Shown here: positions 24,278 to 33,736 of the stretch, one piece after another
Layout: each line of letters opens with the position of its first letter
Numbering within the stretch: the stretch's first letter is position 1
NCBI GenBank assembly: GCA_937884995.1
Contig: CAKZZL010000036.1
Span: forward strand, 62,001 to 126,000
Reading direction: 5' to 3'
DNA from: an uncultured Clostridia bacterium
GTDB lineage: Bacteria; Bacillota; Clostridia; Oscillospirales; Acutalibacteraceae
Length of the DNA stretch: 64,000 nt
Made by a program: the position numbers and the translations under genes
The notes under the pieces: generated by a model
What the model was told of the DNA's origin: nothing
Seen by the model: the letters and a program-made list of their open reading frames with translations, nothing else
Databases searched by the model: none

Positions 24278-27108
24278 TCTTCTTCATCCTCCTTAGCACC
24301 GGTATCTGTCAAATTTTTTGATTTTTTTGTTGAAATAACCGCCCATGCAATAAGCACAGCCAATGAGCATCCTGTTATAACTGCTCCCGGAACAAAGCCT
24401 TTAGGTGTGTATTGCATCTCCACGACATGTTCGCCTTCATCTATAACTGTCATAAGTACATGACTTGGATGTTTATATAAAGGAGCTCGGACACCGTCTA
24501 TGTATATTGACCATCCTTCATCATATGCCATTGGTATATAAAGGACACCGTTATCTGTGTAGACATTCATTTTAGCCTTTACATATGTATCCTTAAACTC
24601 TAGAATCTCAGTATCACTCATCTTATCGAGTTTGTCGTAGCCTGTCTTGAAAATTTCTTCATCTATTGTGAAGCATATTGCAGCAATAGCACTGGTTTCC
24701 TGTATATAAATGGTTCCGTCATCATCGGCACCTTCCTTATATCCACCGATCTTTACACTTGCTACGTCGCCCTTTTTAACATTGCCTATCTCATAGGTTC
24801 TGTTTTCACCATCTCCGTACGTATAATAATCTGTAGTTTCACCATTGATGGTAATTGTCATATCTGTAAATTCTGTTGTATCAACAAATATATACATTAT
24901 GCCATCAGTCTGAGCTGTTGTATCAAATGAAATATATGCAGGCTTTGTTACATCATTTATAGTATATGCAATAGAGGCCATTTTCGAATCAAGGAAATTC
25001 CAGAAGCCCTCATTAAGGCCCTCTTCTCTATGACCATCATCCGATTCCTCGTAAACCCTTGTTTTTTCTGACTTTTCATATGAACTTATGCTTGTACAAT
25101 TATCAAAAACAAAGTTTTCATAACTATTATATACTGCAACATTCTCTTCTGTGGCAGTTACTTTCTTAAATACCTCATTTAAATTATCTGCTACAACCGG
25201 GAACGAAAATGGTTTCCACTCATCAATGCCTAGATCAGTGACATACATGAACGGCATTGTATAATTGTTTTCAAAGAGGTTAAGCCCGTTTTCATTTTTT
25301 ATGCTCCTATGGAACCAGTTTTCCTTAAGCCTGCCTGTTCCGTCGATAACATATTTAGTCGGAAACATCATATTAAATACAGGAGTTGTTTCCGACGCTC
25401 CGTTTTCCGAGTTCATTCTGTTGCCATATGAACCTAAATCAGAAGTTGTCAATACATAGTCTCCGTCAGACATAGATGAATATATTTCGCCACTTGAATA
25501 TCCATACAGAAGGCCGTATGTAGACATTTCATGGAAGCCTATATCTTCGTTAGTAAATGAAACAATCTCATAATCTTTTTGATCAACTGAATCCAGCATT
25601 TCACTTACTTCATCATAATTATCATAAATCTTTCTCATATCAAACGTATTCAGGTTGTTTTTGTTTAACAAGAAAGACTCTGCCACAACGGCAATAAGCA
25701 ATATAACTGACATAATATGTTGAGACTTTACCTTTTTTGAACTAATCAGCAAAATCATTGTGAAGACTACTATACCCATGATGATATATGCCATCAAACT
25801 CGTTGTTAAGAAATATGCAGACATAAGCTCGCTTTTATATACAGCGAAGGCACAAATTCCTGCGAAGATTGTCCCTGCAATTATCCCTATGACCGGAGTC
25901 TTATTTATCTTATCATATGACTCAAATGCTATTTTCAAGAGAATAAAGCTGTATATGAATACAAATCTGTACATGTATCCTGCGGGCTCACTGAAGCCAT
26001 GCCAGATATAATATATGGCATGGAATATTATAGAAAGCCACATAACCATAAGGAGAAATGCATTTCCTACCTTAGTTCTGACAGATATCTCTTTATTAAA
26101 GAAATATGCAACAACCAATATTACACTTGCAATGCCCACAAAACAATAAAGGCAATCCATGGACGTCATTGTTGCATAGGTATTTTTTTCCGGGAAAATA
26201 TGAGATGCCAGAAGTCCCCAGAAGTCAGAAAAATTGAATGTCGCATTCACGATACTACCTTTTGCTGTATTTGCTAATGTATAAATCGCAGGTATACTGA
26301 AAATAGCAGAAATTAATCCGCCAAGCAGTGATGAAATTGTAAATCTGAATGCTGAACTTAAAATATATGAATTCTTAAATACTGCAAATATATTTACTGT
26401 TTGCTCATTGCCGTCATCAGATTCTGATTCATTTTTCGTTGTCACACCCTCATATACAACTTCATCATCGCTTATAAAGCAATAAACAAAGTATATGATA
26501 CAGAAAATGCATACCATCCACCCTATATAAAAGCTTGAAAGTATTGTTAGGCCCAGGAATAATGAATAAAGCCACCCACTGTATCCATCCATAAGTCTCT
26601 TAAGCCCCAATACTACAAGAGGGAAATATATGACAGCATCAAGCCATGCAGTAATAAAAACTGATGCAATCATAAAGCCTGACATTGCCCAAAGAACGGA
26701 GAAAACAGCAAGAGATAAATCATTTTTCTTATATGTATATTTAAGAAAAATGCCAAAAGTCAGCGCCATAAAAAACGGCTTTATCATTGTTATTAAGGCA
26801 AATGCATGATCTATGTGATCTTTCTTAAAAAACAATGCCAATAAATTCAATGGACTTGTTAAGTAATATGTAATTTGAGACCAGAAGTTTGTTCCTCGTC
26901 CCATTTCATATGAAAAGAAAAGCGAAGAACCCTCCTTAATTTTTGAAGAAAGTTCTGAAAGGAGTGGCACATACTGATTAATACCATCTGAAAAAGCAGA
27001 TGTAAGTGAGCCAAATGGATAAATGCCGGATACCGCAAAAATAAAAATCATCAATAACAAGGTAATAACAGGTCCCAGCCATATATATGGGAATTGCTTT
27101 TTTTTCAT
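24274..27108 (-). CDS. YfhO-family multi-pass membrane protein
   Basis: 944 residues. About a dozen membrane helices lie in the first 490 residues, followed by a large extracytoplasmic domain (about 500-900) with beta-rich repeats, and one last helix near 910-930. YfhO proteins are GT-C-fold glycosyltransferase-like; in Bacillus and Listeria they take part in glycosylating teichoic acids from lipid-linked sugars. It is placed between pilA1 and pilD and overlaps pilD by four bases, so it is expressed with the pilus maturation enzyme. A role in decorating pilins or cell-wall polymers is an inference. No partner CsbB or GtcA-like gene lies in the window. Confidence 0.83.
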   Translation of the reverse strand: MKKKQFPYIWLGPVITLLLMIFIFAVSGIYPFGSLTSAFSDGINQYVPLLSELSSKIKEGSSLFFSYEMGRGTNFWSQITYYLTSPLNLLALFFKKDHIDHAFALITMIKPFFMALTFGIFLKYTYKKNDLSLAVFSVLWAMSGFMIASVFITAWLDAVIYFPLVVLGLKRLMDGYSGWLYSLFLGLTILSSFYIGWMVCIFCIIYFVYCFISDDEVVYEGVTTKNESESDDGNEQTVNIFAVFKNSYILSSAFRFTISSLLGGLISAIFSIPAIYTLANTAKGSIVNATFNFSDFWGLLASHIFPEKNTYATMTSMDCLYCFVGIASVILVVAYFFNKEISVRTKVGNAFLLMVMWLSIIFHAIYYIWHGFSEPAGYMYRFVFIYSFILLKIAFESYDKINKTPVIGIIAGTIFAGICAFAVYKSELMSAYFLTTSLMAYIIMGIVVFTMILLISSKKVKSQHIMSVILLIAVVAESFLLNKNNLNTFDMRKIYDNYDEVSEMLDSVDQKDYEIVSFTNEDIGFHEMSTYGLLYGYSSGEIYSSMSDGDYVLTTSDLGSYGNRMNSENGASETTPVFNMMFPTKYVIDGTGRLKENWFHRSIKNENGLNLFENNYTMPFMYVTDLGIDEWKPFSFPVVADNLNEVFKKVTATEENVAVYNSYENFVFDNCTSISSYEKSEKTRVYEESDDGHREEGLNEGFWNFLDSKMASIAYTINDVTKPAYISFDTTAQTDGIMYIFVDTTEFTDMTITINGETTDYYTYGDGENRTYEIGNVKKGDVASVKIGGYKEGADDDGTIYIQETSAIAAICFTIDEEIFKTGYDKLDKMSDTEILEFKDTYVKAKMNVYTDNGVLYIPMAYDEGWSIYIDGVRAPLYKHPSHVLMTVIDEGEHVVEMQYTPKGFVPGAVITGCSLAVLIAWAVISTKKSKNLTDTGAKEDEEE

Positions 27109-27147
27109 GTTAACTCCGCCCTTTAATATAGTGTATGTCTCAAGGTA

Positions 27148-27176
27148 ATTTTATCATATATGCATCTTTTCTTCAA
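27148..27176 (-). promoter_or_regulatory. Promoter of the yfhO-pilD unit
   Basis: Minus strand TTGAAG (27176-27171), a 17-base spacer, TAAAAT (27153-27148), about 40 bases before the start codon. It overlaps nothing else and follows the pilA1 terminator. Confidence 0.6.
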
Positions 27177-27178
27177 TA

Positions 27179-27208
27179 AAAAAAGGGACTTTTCAGTCCC
27201 TTTTTTTA
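27179..27208 (-). terminator. Terminator of pilA1
   Basis: GGGACT/AGTCCC hairpin with a four-base loop and A/T runs of seven or more on each side; on the minus strand the stem is followed by CTTTTTTTATT. It sits 18 bases after the pilin stop. Confidence 0.8.
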
Positions 27209-27225
27209 TTAATGATTTTTTCAAA

Positions 27226-27648
27226 TTATCCAAGTGTAGTATAACCTGAAGCAGGTGCTGTATCACTTATTGTTTTGCTATGCTTATCTGTTGCAGATGA
27301 ATCATTATCAAACGCACACTTTACAAGAGCTGAACCATTTGTATCAGAAATGTAGATTGTGTAATCAGTCTCGTCACCATCTTGATCGAATGGACAATCA
27401 GGAAGTTTGCCATCATCAAACATTGATGCAAGAGAAGCCTTGCTATCAACTTTAACATCATAAGATGCCATGTAGTTAGCAGCATTTGACTTGATTGTCT
27501 TGATATTATTCTGGCAGGTCTTATTGTTAGCGTTGTCTTTGATTGCGCCATAAAGCGGAATAGCAACAGCAATAAGAATACCCATGATAACAACAACGAT
27601 CATTAATTCAACAAGTGAAAAGCCCTTTTTGTTCATAAGTTTTCTCAT
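27226..27648 (-). CDS. pilA: Type IV pilin, major-pilin candidate 1
   Basis: 140 residues. The class III leader MRKLMNKKG is cut before Phe10. The following helix FSLVELMIVVVIMGILIAVA is a canonical pilin N terminus with Glu at +5. The globular part has three cysteines (NKTCQNN, LPDCPFD, LVKCAFD), allowing one disulfide. Its first 60 residues are nearly identical to those of the neighbour at 27802-28227, the rest diverges. It has its own strong promoter and terminator, which fits an abundant subunit. Confidence 0.93.
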   Translation of the reverse strand: MRKLMNKKGFSLVELMIVVVIMGILIAVAIPLYGAIKDNANNKTCQNNIKTIKSNAANYMASYDVKVDSKASLASMFDDGKLPDCPFDQDGDETDYTIYISDTNGSALVKCAFDNDSSATDKHSKTISDTAPASGYTTLG

Positions 27649-27720
27649 AATAATTTCTCCTTATAAAAATATTTTTTGTATGTTTTGATTCCTAACGGAA
27701 TCGAAATACCTTGTAAAATA

Positions 27721-27749
27721 AGTATAATATCAATTTGTATATAAGTCAA
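27721..27749 (-). promoter_or_regulatory. Promoter and leader of pilA1
   Basis: Minus strand TTGACT (27749-27744), 17-base spacer, TATACT (27726-27721). The leader contains a GATTCC/GGAATC hairpin (plus strand 27687-27702) and begins with a TACAAGGTA segment also found in the pilA2 leader, suggesting shared mRNA control. Confidence 0.72.
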
Positions 27750-27801
27750 TATACAATATTATATAAATGTAATCTATATGTTTTTTGCAATTTCAACAAA
27801 T

Positions 27802-28227
27802 TTATGAAAGTACAACTCCATCGCTTGCTGTCGGTGTATGGTCAAGTGAGCCTGTCTTTTCAGCTGTGTGTGAAGGCTCTGTACCGGCTAAAACGACACT
27901 ACATGCTACTACAGCAGAACCATTACTCTCTATAGCAACCTTGTAGTTATTATGATCATCCTGATTTATCGGACAAACAGGCATTTGGCCATCATCGAAC
28001 ATTTCTTTAAGTTCGGCTAATGATGAGATCTTTGCGTCGTACGAAGCCATATAATTTGCAGCATTTGATTTAATTGATTTCATATTTCTTGAACATGTTT
28101 TGTTGTTTGCATTATCCTTTATTGCTCCATAAAGCGGAATAGCAACAGCAATAAGTATTCCCATAATAACAACAACTATCATCAATTCAACAAGCGAAAA
28201 ACCTTTGCGGTTCATTAACCTTCTCAT
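27802..28227 (-). CDS. Type IV pilin, major-pilin candidate 2
   Basis: 141 residues. Leader MRRLMNRKG and the helix FSLVELMIVVVIMGILIAVA match pilA1 residue for residue, with Glu at +5. The three-cysteine pattern is kept (NKTCSRN, MPVCPIN, VVACSVV) while loops and C terminus differ. This is a tandem duplication followed by divergence of the exposed face. It is transcribed from its own consensus promoter; no strong terminator is seen before the pilA1 promoter, so some read-through into pilA1 is likely. Confidence 0.92.
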   Translation of the reverse strand: MRRLMNRKGFSLVELMIVVVIMGILIAVAIPLYGAIKDNANNKTCSRNMKSIKSNAANYMASYDAKISSLAELKEMFDDGQMPVCPINQDDHNNYKVAIESNGSAVVACSVVLAGTEPSHTAEKTGSLDHTPTASDGVVLS

Positions 28228-28294
28228 TGGAATTACCCCATTTCATCTTATATCAAGGTTTTGCTTTCGTGAATATTTCGTACCTTGTATTTAC

Positions 28295-28323
28295 ATTATA
28301 TTCACGTTTAGCATACTTGTCAA
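28295..28323 (-). promoter_or_regulatory. Consensus promoter of pilA2
   Basis: Minus strand TTGACA (28323-28318), 17-base spacer, TATAAT (28300-28295): a perfect match to the housekeeping consensus. The roughly 60-base leader can form CAAGGT...ACCTTG. Among the best promoters in the window. Confidence 0.85.
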
Positions 28324-28328
28324 CCTAT

Positions 28329-28374
28329 TATTTTAAACAAATATTATATCTTTAATTTGTCTATTTTAAACAAA
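28329..28374. repeat. Paired 13-base direct repeat upstream of the pilA2 promoter
   Basis: TATTTTAAACAAA occurs at 28329-28341 and 28362-28374 (TTTGTTTAAAATA on the minus strand), 33 bp apart, about three helical turns, so on one face of the DNA. It begins right behind the -35 box. The arrangement fits a dimeric activator or repressor site. Confidence 0.55.
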
Positions 28375-29712
28375 CTACCCAATATTAGCTATTACACCGC
28401 AAACATATGATGCTGACTTCAGCGCAACCTTTAGTACAGGATGTAGCCATTCCTGCTCAATAAGAGCCGGTGACCATACGTTATAATATTGATCAATTAC
28501 CCAATCGCCTATAGTTGTTCCTCTGAGTATATTGTCTCTGAAATCATGAAGCGCACCAATAACTCTTCCGCCTTCTACAGTTCCATCAGCAAATAGGAAG
28601 TTAGAAAGACAGCTTGCCATCTTAGCTGATGTTGTAAGTTCATCGATTTCTCCCTTAGCCATTGCAGCACGTTCGGAGATAAATCTCATCATATTGGCTT
28701 CCCCGAATATATAATCAGAGCAATCATAAGCCTGAGCTGCAGTGGAATAAGTCGTGGGATTCCGCGATGTAATATACTTAACTTTAACCTGATTTTGTGA
28801 ATTTAAGGTGGGCCCGCCGCCTACAGTCACTTCTGTCCCTGTTTGTCCTTCTCCGGCTCCTGCAGTGACATTGCTGCCGTTTGAAAGGAGAACCGTATCG
28901 CCCTCTCTTGCAAATACATATCCGCCTGAATTATTTGTTTCCACCATATATACCGGCATCCAGCCTGCGGGATATACACTGCCAAGCCATGCTTCTTCAA
29001 GTACATATTCACCATTTTCAGTTGTAAGTGACCTTCCGCTAAAGTTATATAAAGTATATTGTGTTGTCATTGAGTAGTTTGTTACATCTTCTTTACCGGA
29101 TGTAACATTGATTTCAACTGTCGAATCCATAAATGTGTAATGTTGATTTTCATTATCTTTCAATGCAAAGGATCCATCATCCAATTCCTGTAAGAGCGGA
29201 ACAGAAGAAGCGACACGGAATGATAATTTAACGGGTACTTCGCCAAAGCCATCTGTATTCAGCAAAAGGCTTGTATTGGCGTCATCAAAATCCCTATAAT
29301 ACATGAAATAACCAAGCTCATTGTTATTTTGATCATAGGTCATTGCCGTGAAGATATATGAATAGATATTTGCGTTATCTACTGCGCCTTCAGTAGGCAT
29401 AACCGGATTTGTCGTTTTGTATGATATTGCACCTGTTTCCGTATTATATACCATACCATCTTCCAATGTGGTATCATAAAGCAGATCCGCTTTATATGAG
29501 TTGACAATTGAATCTGTGCCTGATTCGAACTTGTTGCAGGCGAGTTGGACAGCATTTTGAACATCCCATCTTTGTTCAGCAAGATTATATACTTTGGTCA
29601 TACTATAAAGTAATTGTCCCGCTAAACTCATAACAAATCCAACAATAGCCACTGCAATTATAAGTTCGGCTAATGAAAGGCCTTGCTTGTTCTTATGTAA
29701 ATATTTAAACAC
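28375..29712 (-). CDS. Long minor pilin-like protein (445 aa)
   Basis: 445 residues from a GTG at 29712, preferred because GAGGTGAG lies at the correct distance; an ATG at 29736 would add eight residues. The leader ends KNKQG and the mature helix LSLAELIIAVAIVGFVM has Glu at +5. The rest (about 45-445) is a large extracytoplasmic part with beta-rich sequence and a final alpha-rich region (about 330-445). Pilins of this length with this leader are typically minor pilins of the PilW/PilJ class that prime assembly. Last gene of the long pilus operon. Confidence 0.82.
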   Translation of the reverse strand: MFKYLHKNKQGLSLAELIIAVAIVGFVMSLAGQLLYSMTKVYNLAEQRWDVQNAVQLACNKFESGTDSIVNSYKADLLYDTTLEDGMVYNTETGAISYKTTNPVMPTEGAVDNANIYSYIFTAMTYDQNNNELGYFMYYRDFDDANTSLLLNTDGFGEVPVKLSFRVASSVPLLQELDDGSFALKDNENQHYTFMDSTVEINVTSGKEDVTNYSMTTQYTLYNFSGRSLTTENGEYVLEEAWLGSVYPAGWMPVYMVETNNSGGYVFAREGDTVLLSNGSNVTAGAGEGQTGTEVTVGGGPTLNSQNQVKVKYITSRNPTTYSTAAQAYDCSDYIFGEANMMRFISERAAMAKGEIDELTTSAKMASCLSNFLFADGTVEGGRVIGALHDFRDNILRGTTIGDWVIDQYYNVWSPALIEQEWLHPVLKVALKSASYVCGVIANIG

Positions 29713-29762
29713 TTTTCTCACCTCAACAATTAACAAGGTTTAGTAAAATCTTTCTCTATGTA

Positions 29763-32700
29763 TTAGAGATCATCACGACATGCAACTGAGTTGATCTTTT
29801 CAGGATTAACTGTTACATAATTACTATCGGCAGTAGTTGAAAACTCATAGAATACTGTGTTATCGTTCCAGCATCCTGCTTGTCCGGAACCACAATCAAG
29901 AGTTGGGTCTGATGCACGGCAGATTACTGCTTTCTCACCTGTGTCATACTCGCCGTTATGGTTGGTATCTTTGTATCCTGTTGCATACCAAACACCATTA
30001 CAGTTATTGATCTGTGTGAAGTTTACATATTGTTCTGTTGTAACTCTGACTGCTTTCCAAAAATATGTGCAGTTAGTATCACCCGGCTGTCCTTCGCCGT
30101 TATCTGCGAAATATCTGACATTTACCCATGAGCCATCGCTGGCGCTTGAATATGCCTGAATTGTTGTGTCTCCGTATATACGGCTTCCGGTTCCGCAATA
30201 ATCTTTCGGATGATGTCCGCTTTGATTACCTACTGCTACCCAGATATCGTTTGCATACTCAACATCATTTACACCGTCAAGTATGGAAACAAAGGCGGTA
30301 TTCAGTGCACTTGTTTGACCGTTTGCGAATTGTACCTGAGTTGTTTTATCATAGAAATCTATAAACTTATATGATCCGTTTGAGAATGTTTCACCATTAA
30401 CGCCTATTGTTCCAGCGTCTACTTTATATATAACATCAGCATGGTTTGTAGGGAATGTTTTACCATTTACTGTGTCAATCCATGAGTAGCTTTGGAATTC
30501 ACATTCTACACTTTTATCATTGTTATCATCTGCACTGTAACTATCAGCATCTGTCTGTAAGTCTACCCACCAGCTAAACAAATCGCCGGTTGATGTTCCC
30601 CACATAGCTTCCGGATAGTTATTCCATGTTGTACCCCAGGAAACGCAATTAACCTCTGTATCTGACATCGGATGGCAACGAAGATAGTTATACCCTTCAC
30701 CGGGCACTCCGCCATCCATTGAAACAAGCTTAATATGAGCATTATTTGACCAATATACAGCGCCGAACATCTTACCAAATGAGGATACACCTGCTTCTGT
30801 TGAGATAGCTCCTATTTTAACTACCGGATACCACGGAACATTACTCGGATCTTTCGGATAGGTAGAGCCCGGACTTCCATCTGACCAGTCATAAGATGAA
30901 GCTCTTGAATTCAAATAATAGAATTGATGGAATGTATTTGTCTGCGTTTGTAATTTGAATCCATCATCGTCTGTCGTATAATATTCACCTGTTGATGAAT
31001 AACTTACATCTGAAGACTGTTTTACGTTGGCTGTTCCTGCACGAAGCATAACTATACCATTGTTGAAAACTGAATTTACAAATGCTTCAGGGAATATTTC
31101 AACACTTAAAAGCTGTGTACTTCTTGCTTTACCGAACTGGACTGTTCCGGACGGTACATATCCAACCATTAATGATACCGGTACGTCGTATTCACCGCTT
31201 GGCACCTTGGTGGATGCGCTGTCAAGGAATGTCATCATTTCCCTACTTGGCTCATAATATATTACCTGCCAGCCATCAGTTTCTTTGGCGGTGTTGTTTC
31301 CGATCGTAACACACGTGTCATTTGTAAAAACGGCACCAAGAGTGTTCATTGCAGCATTTGCCCAGCTCAAACTCGTATTAATAGCTTCACTACCAGTTGG
31401 CTTAAATACTTCAGAAGGATTTGCTTTCAAATGAATTGCAAGCGGGTGTGAATAATACGAAACTGTTACATCTTTTACTTGTCCGCCTGTCCAGTTTATT
31501 TGTTTATTGCTATATGGTTCGCTGAGAGAAAATGTTACACCTGCAATTTTGTTATACGCTCCGACCATAGTACCATAATATCGGAGTTGTGGAATTAATT
31601 CAGCTGATATTAACTTATCAGAATTTTTAATTTCTTTTTCAAGCGTACTCGTTAAAGTGCTTTTATCCCAAGTTTTTCCTATAATCGCATAATTCATATT
31701 GATATATGGGAAATAGCGAATAACCGATTTGTCATAATAGGTCTTCTTAAAAGGCCATACACCTGTTGTATGTGTACTAGAATAATCCAATATATATTTT
31801 TTTGCACCGCTATATACAACATTTGAAGCAACTGACGTGCCGGATGTAGCATATGCTGCTATACCTACAGTGCCCTTAAATCTTACACCCTGGTATGCGC
31901 CTGATGTATCATATCCATTTGTGTTATATCTTAATGACTCAATTGATGAACCGGACGCCTTAGTGGTTGGAACACCGGATGAATACTCATCATTATTGGA
32001 ATATAATCTCCTGGTCGAATACTTTTCAATATATGATTCACTTTCCCAATAATCATATGCTGCAGGAATATATCCACAATAAAGAACATATGTTTTATTG
32101 GGATAATCTATGCCTGTTGCATTTATGCCATTTGCGCTTTTGTTTGCAGAATTTGAAATAGATATCAAATTGCTTGGCACTCCGCTCTCCTGACTTATAA
32201 CAATACAATCAACACTTGTAAGTGTTATCGGAGTAGTAGATTCTCCTGTCAATGCCGTATAGCCTGAAAACAAATCTGTTGCTTTGAACCAGTTGAAATC
32301 CTGGTTTGTCTCTGAATAGAAATCTATTCCTTCATATCCTGAACTTTTAAGCCAGCTTTGATATGATGCTAAATTAGTTGCAGTTCCATCTGTTTTATAA
32401 CTGTCTTGTTGAGTTCCAAACCAATAAAAGACTTTGCCATCCGAATTAAAAAACATTGCGCTGTTTGCTCTCTTGGCTGTCATGCCTTCCAGTGCTGTTG
32501 CAGATATTATATTTCCGATATATATAGTCTCACTTGTATCTGTATGTTGATCTATAACATAGCCCGAAGCAGATGAGTTATATGCGGGACTTATCCCGTG
32601 ATATAAGTACTTATATGAAACATTAGTAGATTTTGTCAATGCATATGTTTCATAGCTATTTGATGTATTTACCTCATCTATGTTTATATCTGTGTAGTAT

Positions 32701-33704
32701 GTATAGTCTCCGTCCCAGTAATAATTGCCTTTTGATGAACCTGAATTTTGTCTCCAGAATCTTCTTATTTGTCCATTATCTCCGCACATTACATATGAAC
32801 CATAGTTAAGTGCGTTCCCGGTATAAGGGTGTACATTATCATCTGCCGATATCCACTCAACGTCATTCATAGCTGAACTCATAGGCACATTGTTCATGGT
32901 CCTGCGAAGGAGAATCAGATTTCCATCCTCGTCCACTTCACCGCGTGAAACATAGTAATGGTTTTCAGTCGCATCTTCACCGACGAAAATCATTGATGGA
33001 GCCGATATTTGTATTTCTTTATACAAAGACTTATATTCAAATGTAAGCGGGGAGTTCTCAAAACTTATATCGCTTCCGCCATATAATGTAACTATTAAAA
33101 TTTTGTTTTTTGCAGCTTCACTGCTTGTAGCCGCACGTTTAATTGCATAATCTCTTCCACGCACAAGCTGTGTCTTTGTACCATTTTTATTTACATAAAG
33201 TTTATACGCAGATGATGATTCCGGTTCATCTACGAAGGTTGTTCCTATTGCAGCAACCGTTAGATAGGCTTCCTTAAAGTCATCTGTGATTTCGTAAGGA
33301 AAAACCTGGAAACATGTGGTCGGTGAGTTTGTCATAACTGTTTGAAATCCGTCTTCTATTGATGTCGGATCGGATACAAGCACATCGCCGACTGCTGTAG
33401 TTGTATAAAACCCATTATTATTACTTCCCGTAAGTGTCATGGATACATTGGCTACATCTACATCATATCCAAAGTTGCTGTTTTCATCACCTGTTTCAAA
33501 ATTACCGAGAACTTTTTGCATTATTCCGGCGTTTTTGTATACTGAAACAGCCTTATCTCCGGATGTTCTGATAGTTTTTAAGTTTGTTGCGAACAAAGGC
33601 GCAAAGCAAAAGATTATCAATGTAAGAATTGTAAGAGCGGTCAACACTTCTACAAGTGTCATACCATCTTTTTTTGCTAAGTTGTTCTTGATTCTTTGCA
33701 GCAT
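29763..33704 (-). CDS. Giant pilin-like surface protein (1313 aa)
   Basis: 1313 residues from the ATG at 33704 (AAAGGAGG upstream). The class III leader ends KKDG and the mature helix starts MTLVEVLTALTILTLIIF with Glu at +5 (residue 19), so it can be processed by PilD and inserted in the pilus. The remaining roughly 1270 residues are rich in Ser, Thr, Tyr, Asn and Gly. The last 160 residues have motifs like NDIWVAVG, SASDGSWVNV and NGVWYATG that recall BNR/beta-propeller blades. Such a domain at a pilus tip would be an adhesin or carbohydrate binder; that is an inference. No catalytic motif seen. Confidence 0.8.
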   Translation of the reverse strand: MLQRIKNNLAKKDGMTLVEVLTALTILTLIIFCFAPLFATNLKTIRTSGDKAVSVYKNAGIMQKVLGNFETGDENSNFGYDVDVANVSMTLTGSNNNGFYTTTAVGDVLVSDPTSIEDGFQTVMTNSPTTCFQVFPYEITDDFKEAYLTVAAIGTTFVDEPESSSAYKLYVNKNGTKTQLVRGRDYAIKRAATSSEAAKNKILIVTLYGGSDISFENSPLTFEYKSLYKEIQISAPSMIFVGEDATENHYYVSRGEVDEDGNLILLRRTMNNVPMSSAMNDVEWISADDNVHPYTGNALNYGSYVMCGDNGQIRRFWRQNSGSSKGNYYWDGDYTYYTDINIDEVNTSNSYETYALTKSTNVSYKYLYHGISPAYNSSASGYVIDQHTDTSETIYIGNIISATALEGMTAKRANSAMFFNSDGKVFYWFGTQQDSYKTDGTATNLASYQSWLKSSGYEGIDFYSETNQDFNWFKATDLFSGYTALTGESTTPITLTSVDCIVISQESGVPSNLISISNSANKSANGINATGIDYPNKTYVLYCGYIPAAYDYWESESYIEKYSTRRLYSNNDEYSSGVPTTKASGSSIESLRYNTNGYDTSGAYQGVRFKGTVGIAAYATSGTSVASNVVYSGAKKYILDYSSTHTTGVWPFKKTYYDKSVIRYFPYINMNYAIIGKTWDKSTLTSTLEKEIKNSDKLISAELIPQLRYYGTMVGAYNKIAGVTFSLSEPYSNKQINWTGGQVKDVTVSYYSHPLAIHLKANPSEVFKPTGSEAINTSLSWANAAMNTLGAVFTNDTCVTIGNNTAKETDGWQVIYYEPSREMMTFLDSASTKVPSGEYDVPVSLMVGYVPSGTVQFGKARSTQLLSVEIFPEAFVNSVFNNGIVMLRAGTANVKQSSDVSYSSTGEYYTTDDDGFKLQTQTNTFHQFYYLNSRASSYDWSDGSPGSTYPKDPSNVPWYPVVKIGAISTEAGVSSFGKMFGAVYWSNNAHIKLVSMDGGVPGEGYNYLRCHPMSDTEVNCVSWGTTWNNYPEAMWGTSTGDLFSWWVDLQTDADSYSADDNNDKSVECEFQSYSWIDTVNGKTFPTNHADVIYKVDAGTIGVNGETFSNGSYKFIDFYDKTTQVQFANGQTSALNTAFVSILDGVNDVEYANDIWVAVGNQSGHHPKDYCGTGSRIYGDTTIQAYSSASDGSWVNVRYFADNGEGQPGDTNCTYFWKAVRVTTEQYVNFTQINNCNGVWYATGYKDTNHNGEYDTGEKAVICRASDPTLDCGSGQAGCWNDNTVFYEFSTTADSNYVTVNPEKINSVACRDDL

Positions 33705-33736
33705 AGTTTTTCCTCCTTTCCTATCTTCAATCAAAA

